Source of the DNA: Synechococcales cyanobacterium PMM_0002
GTDB taxonomy: Bacteria; Cyanobacteriota; Cyanobacteriia; Elainellales; Elainellaceae
NCBI GenBank assembly: GCA_949127925.1
Contig: CASBQX010000380.1
Coordinates: 1 to 6,129 of the forward strand
Length of the DNA stretch: 6,129 nt
Direction: 5' to 3'
Under the pieces are notes generated by a model. That model searched no databases. It was not told where the DNA came from and saw only the letters and a list, made by a program, of their open reading frames with translations. Shown one piece after another: positions 5,580-6,129 of the stretch; within the stretch, counting starts at the first letter, position 1, and each line of letters begins with the position of its first letter. The translations under genes were made by a program, and so were the position numbers.

Positions 5580-6129
5580 ACCTGGTAATGCGCCGTTACA
5601 CCCGCTGGACTTTGAGCATCCCAATAGCGAATTAACTGCTTCATTTGTGGCACTGACAATCGCGTTTGGGTTTGATTATGGGACGCCCCGATCGCCTTTA
5701 GCGCCTTAAAGAAATCCGCAGCGCTGTCAAACGTTGTTGGCAGCATTTCGGTCTGCCACAGGGCGCTAAATTGCTCAGCTAGAAATGGTTGCATTAGATG
5801 CTGCGCTTGGGGTAGCGGCTGGGCGGTGTGGGGCAGGTTGAGGGCATGGCAGGCTTGTCTCCATTCTGGAAAACTATCGGCAGTGGGGACGGAAATGAGC
5901 AGAACACCGCCGGGTTGCAGCAGTTCTATCCAGCGGTGCAGGGTTTCGAGTGGTTGCCTAAACCACTGCATGGCAAACCCACTCACAATCATGGCGTATC
6001 GAGATGATGTGGCTGTCAGCAATTCCCCGTCTAATTGCCGAAACGACAGTCGCGATCGCTGCGACGGTGAAATCTGGATATGGGCTTGGCAAAACTCTAG
6101 CATCGCGGTTGAAATGTCGGTAATTTCTA
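5549..6129 (-). CDS. BioC-like SAM-dependent methyltransferase (probable malonyl-ACP O-methyltransferase), N-terminus outside the window
   Basis: The reading frame is open to the right edge, so the ATG at 6103 is internal: upstream codons read E-I-T-D-I-S-T-A before MLEFCQAH, which is the acidic SAM-ribose-binding strand and helix of a class I methyltransferase. About 192 residues are visible; the glycine-rich motif I is missing because it lies outside. Counting from that Met, YAMIVSGFAMQWFRQPLETL (36-55), ELLQPGGVLLISVP (60-73), FFKALKAIGASHNQ (131-144) and VTAHYQVLFGIIQR (169-182) align by eye with E. coli BioC (SNLAVQW, the Pro/Gly turn, SLKGIGATH, LTYHLFLGVI). BioC methylates malonyl-ACP to disguise it for fatty-acid synthesis, the first step of biotin precursor assembly. 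No other biotin gene is in view, so a related methyltransferase cannot be excluded. It has a HIP1 site at 6052-6059 and a hairpin at its stop. Confidence 0.8.
   Translation of the reverse strand, partial: EITDISTAMLEFCQAHIQISPSQRSRLSFRQLDGELLTATSSRYAMIVSGFAMQWFRQPLETLHRWIELLQPGGVLLISVPTADSFPEWRQACHALNLPHTAQPLPQAQHLMQPFLAEQFSALWQTEMLPTTFDSAADFFKALKAIGASHNQTQTRLSVPQMKQLIRYWDAQSPAGVTAHYQVLFGIIQRAK

Larger units (their letters stand above)
539..6059. repeat. Eight dispersed HIP1 palindromes (GCGATCGC)
   Basis: Exact GCGATCGC copies lie at 539-546, 745-752, 1234-1241 (sulfotransferase), 1946-1953 (gmd), 2996-3003, 3055-3062, 3487-3494 (acnB) and 6052-6059 (BioC-like). An 8-mer would be expected about 0.1 times in random DNA of this length with even base composition. 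This density is the known HIP1 signature of many cyanobacterial genomes. The copy in gmd is the centre of a 14-bp perfect palindrome (1943-1956). Confidence 0.95.

Noticed and set aside
5549..6103. Complete 184-residue methyltransferase starting at 6103
   Set aside because: The frame continues without a stop to the window edge and the upstream codons form the conserved acidic SAM-binding strand, so the gene is longer and cut by the edge.

Overview
This window looks like cyanobacterial chromosome. The strongest evidence is eight exact copies of the palindrome GCGATCGC (HIP1, the highly iterated palindrome of many cyanobacteria) in about 6.1 kb. All eight lie inside the four host-type genes and none lies in the insertion-sequence remnant. 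A class B aconitase and moderately high GC also fit. A filamentous Leptolyngbya-like lineage is possible, but that is only an impression.

Layout from left to right. (1) Positions 1-302 are the 3' end of an IS66-family insertion sequence, containing the C-terminus of its DDE transposase. (2) Positions 303-460 are the 3' remnant of a host gene for a small DUF4870-like membrane protein, apparently cut by the IS. Its last 24 bases overlap convergently with the next gene. (3) On the minus strand, gmd (GDP-mannose 4,6-dehydratase, 2574-1495) is followed after 107 bases by a sulfotransferase gene (1387-437). The gap holds a hairpin with a UUCG loop and a 12-base tandem duplication. (4) Positions 2575-2820 are an AT-rich divergent promoter region with an 11-base tandem repeat. 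(5) On the plus strand, acnB (2848-5454) encodes bifunctional aconitate hydratase B. (6) A convergent gap leads to a minus-strand BioC-like SAM methyltransferase (5549 to the right edge, N-terminus missing). A perfect 10-bp inverted repeat spans its stop codon.

How the genes work together. gmd and the sulfotransferase are probably co-transcribed and would fit the making and sulfation of a deoxysugar-containing surface or extracellular polysaccharide. gmd would supply GDP-4-keto-6-deoxymannose, the precursor of GDP-fucose, GDP-rhamnose and related sugars, and the sulfotransferase would modify a glycan with PAPS. This link rests on adjacency alone. acnB (TCA cycle) and the BioC-like gene (biotin precursor synthesis) are housekeeping genes with no evident tie to the glycan pair. 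I see no CRISPR array, tRNA, rRNA, phage or defence system. The window does not contain a clearly new system; the most interesting signals are the small RNA and DNA structures between genes and the IS/host junction.
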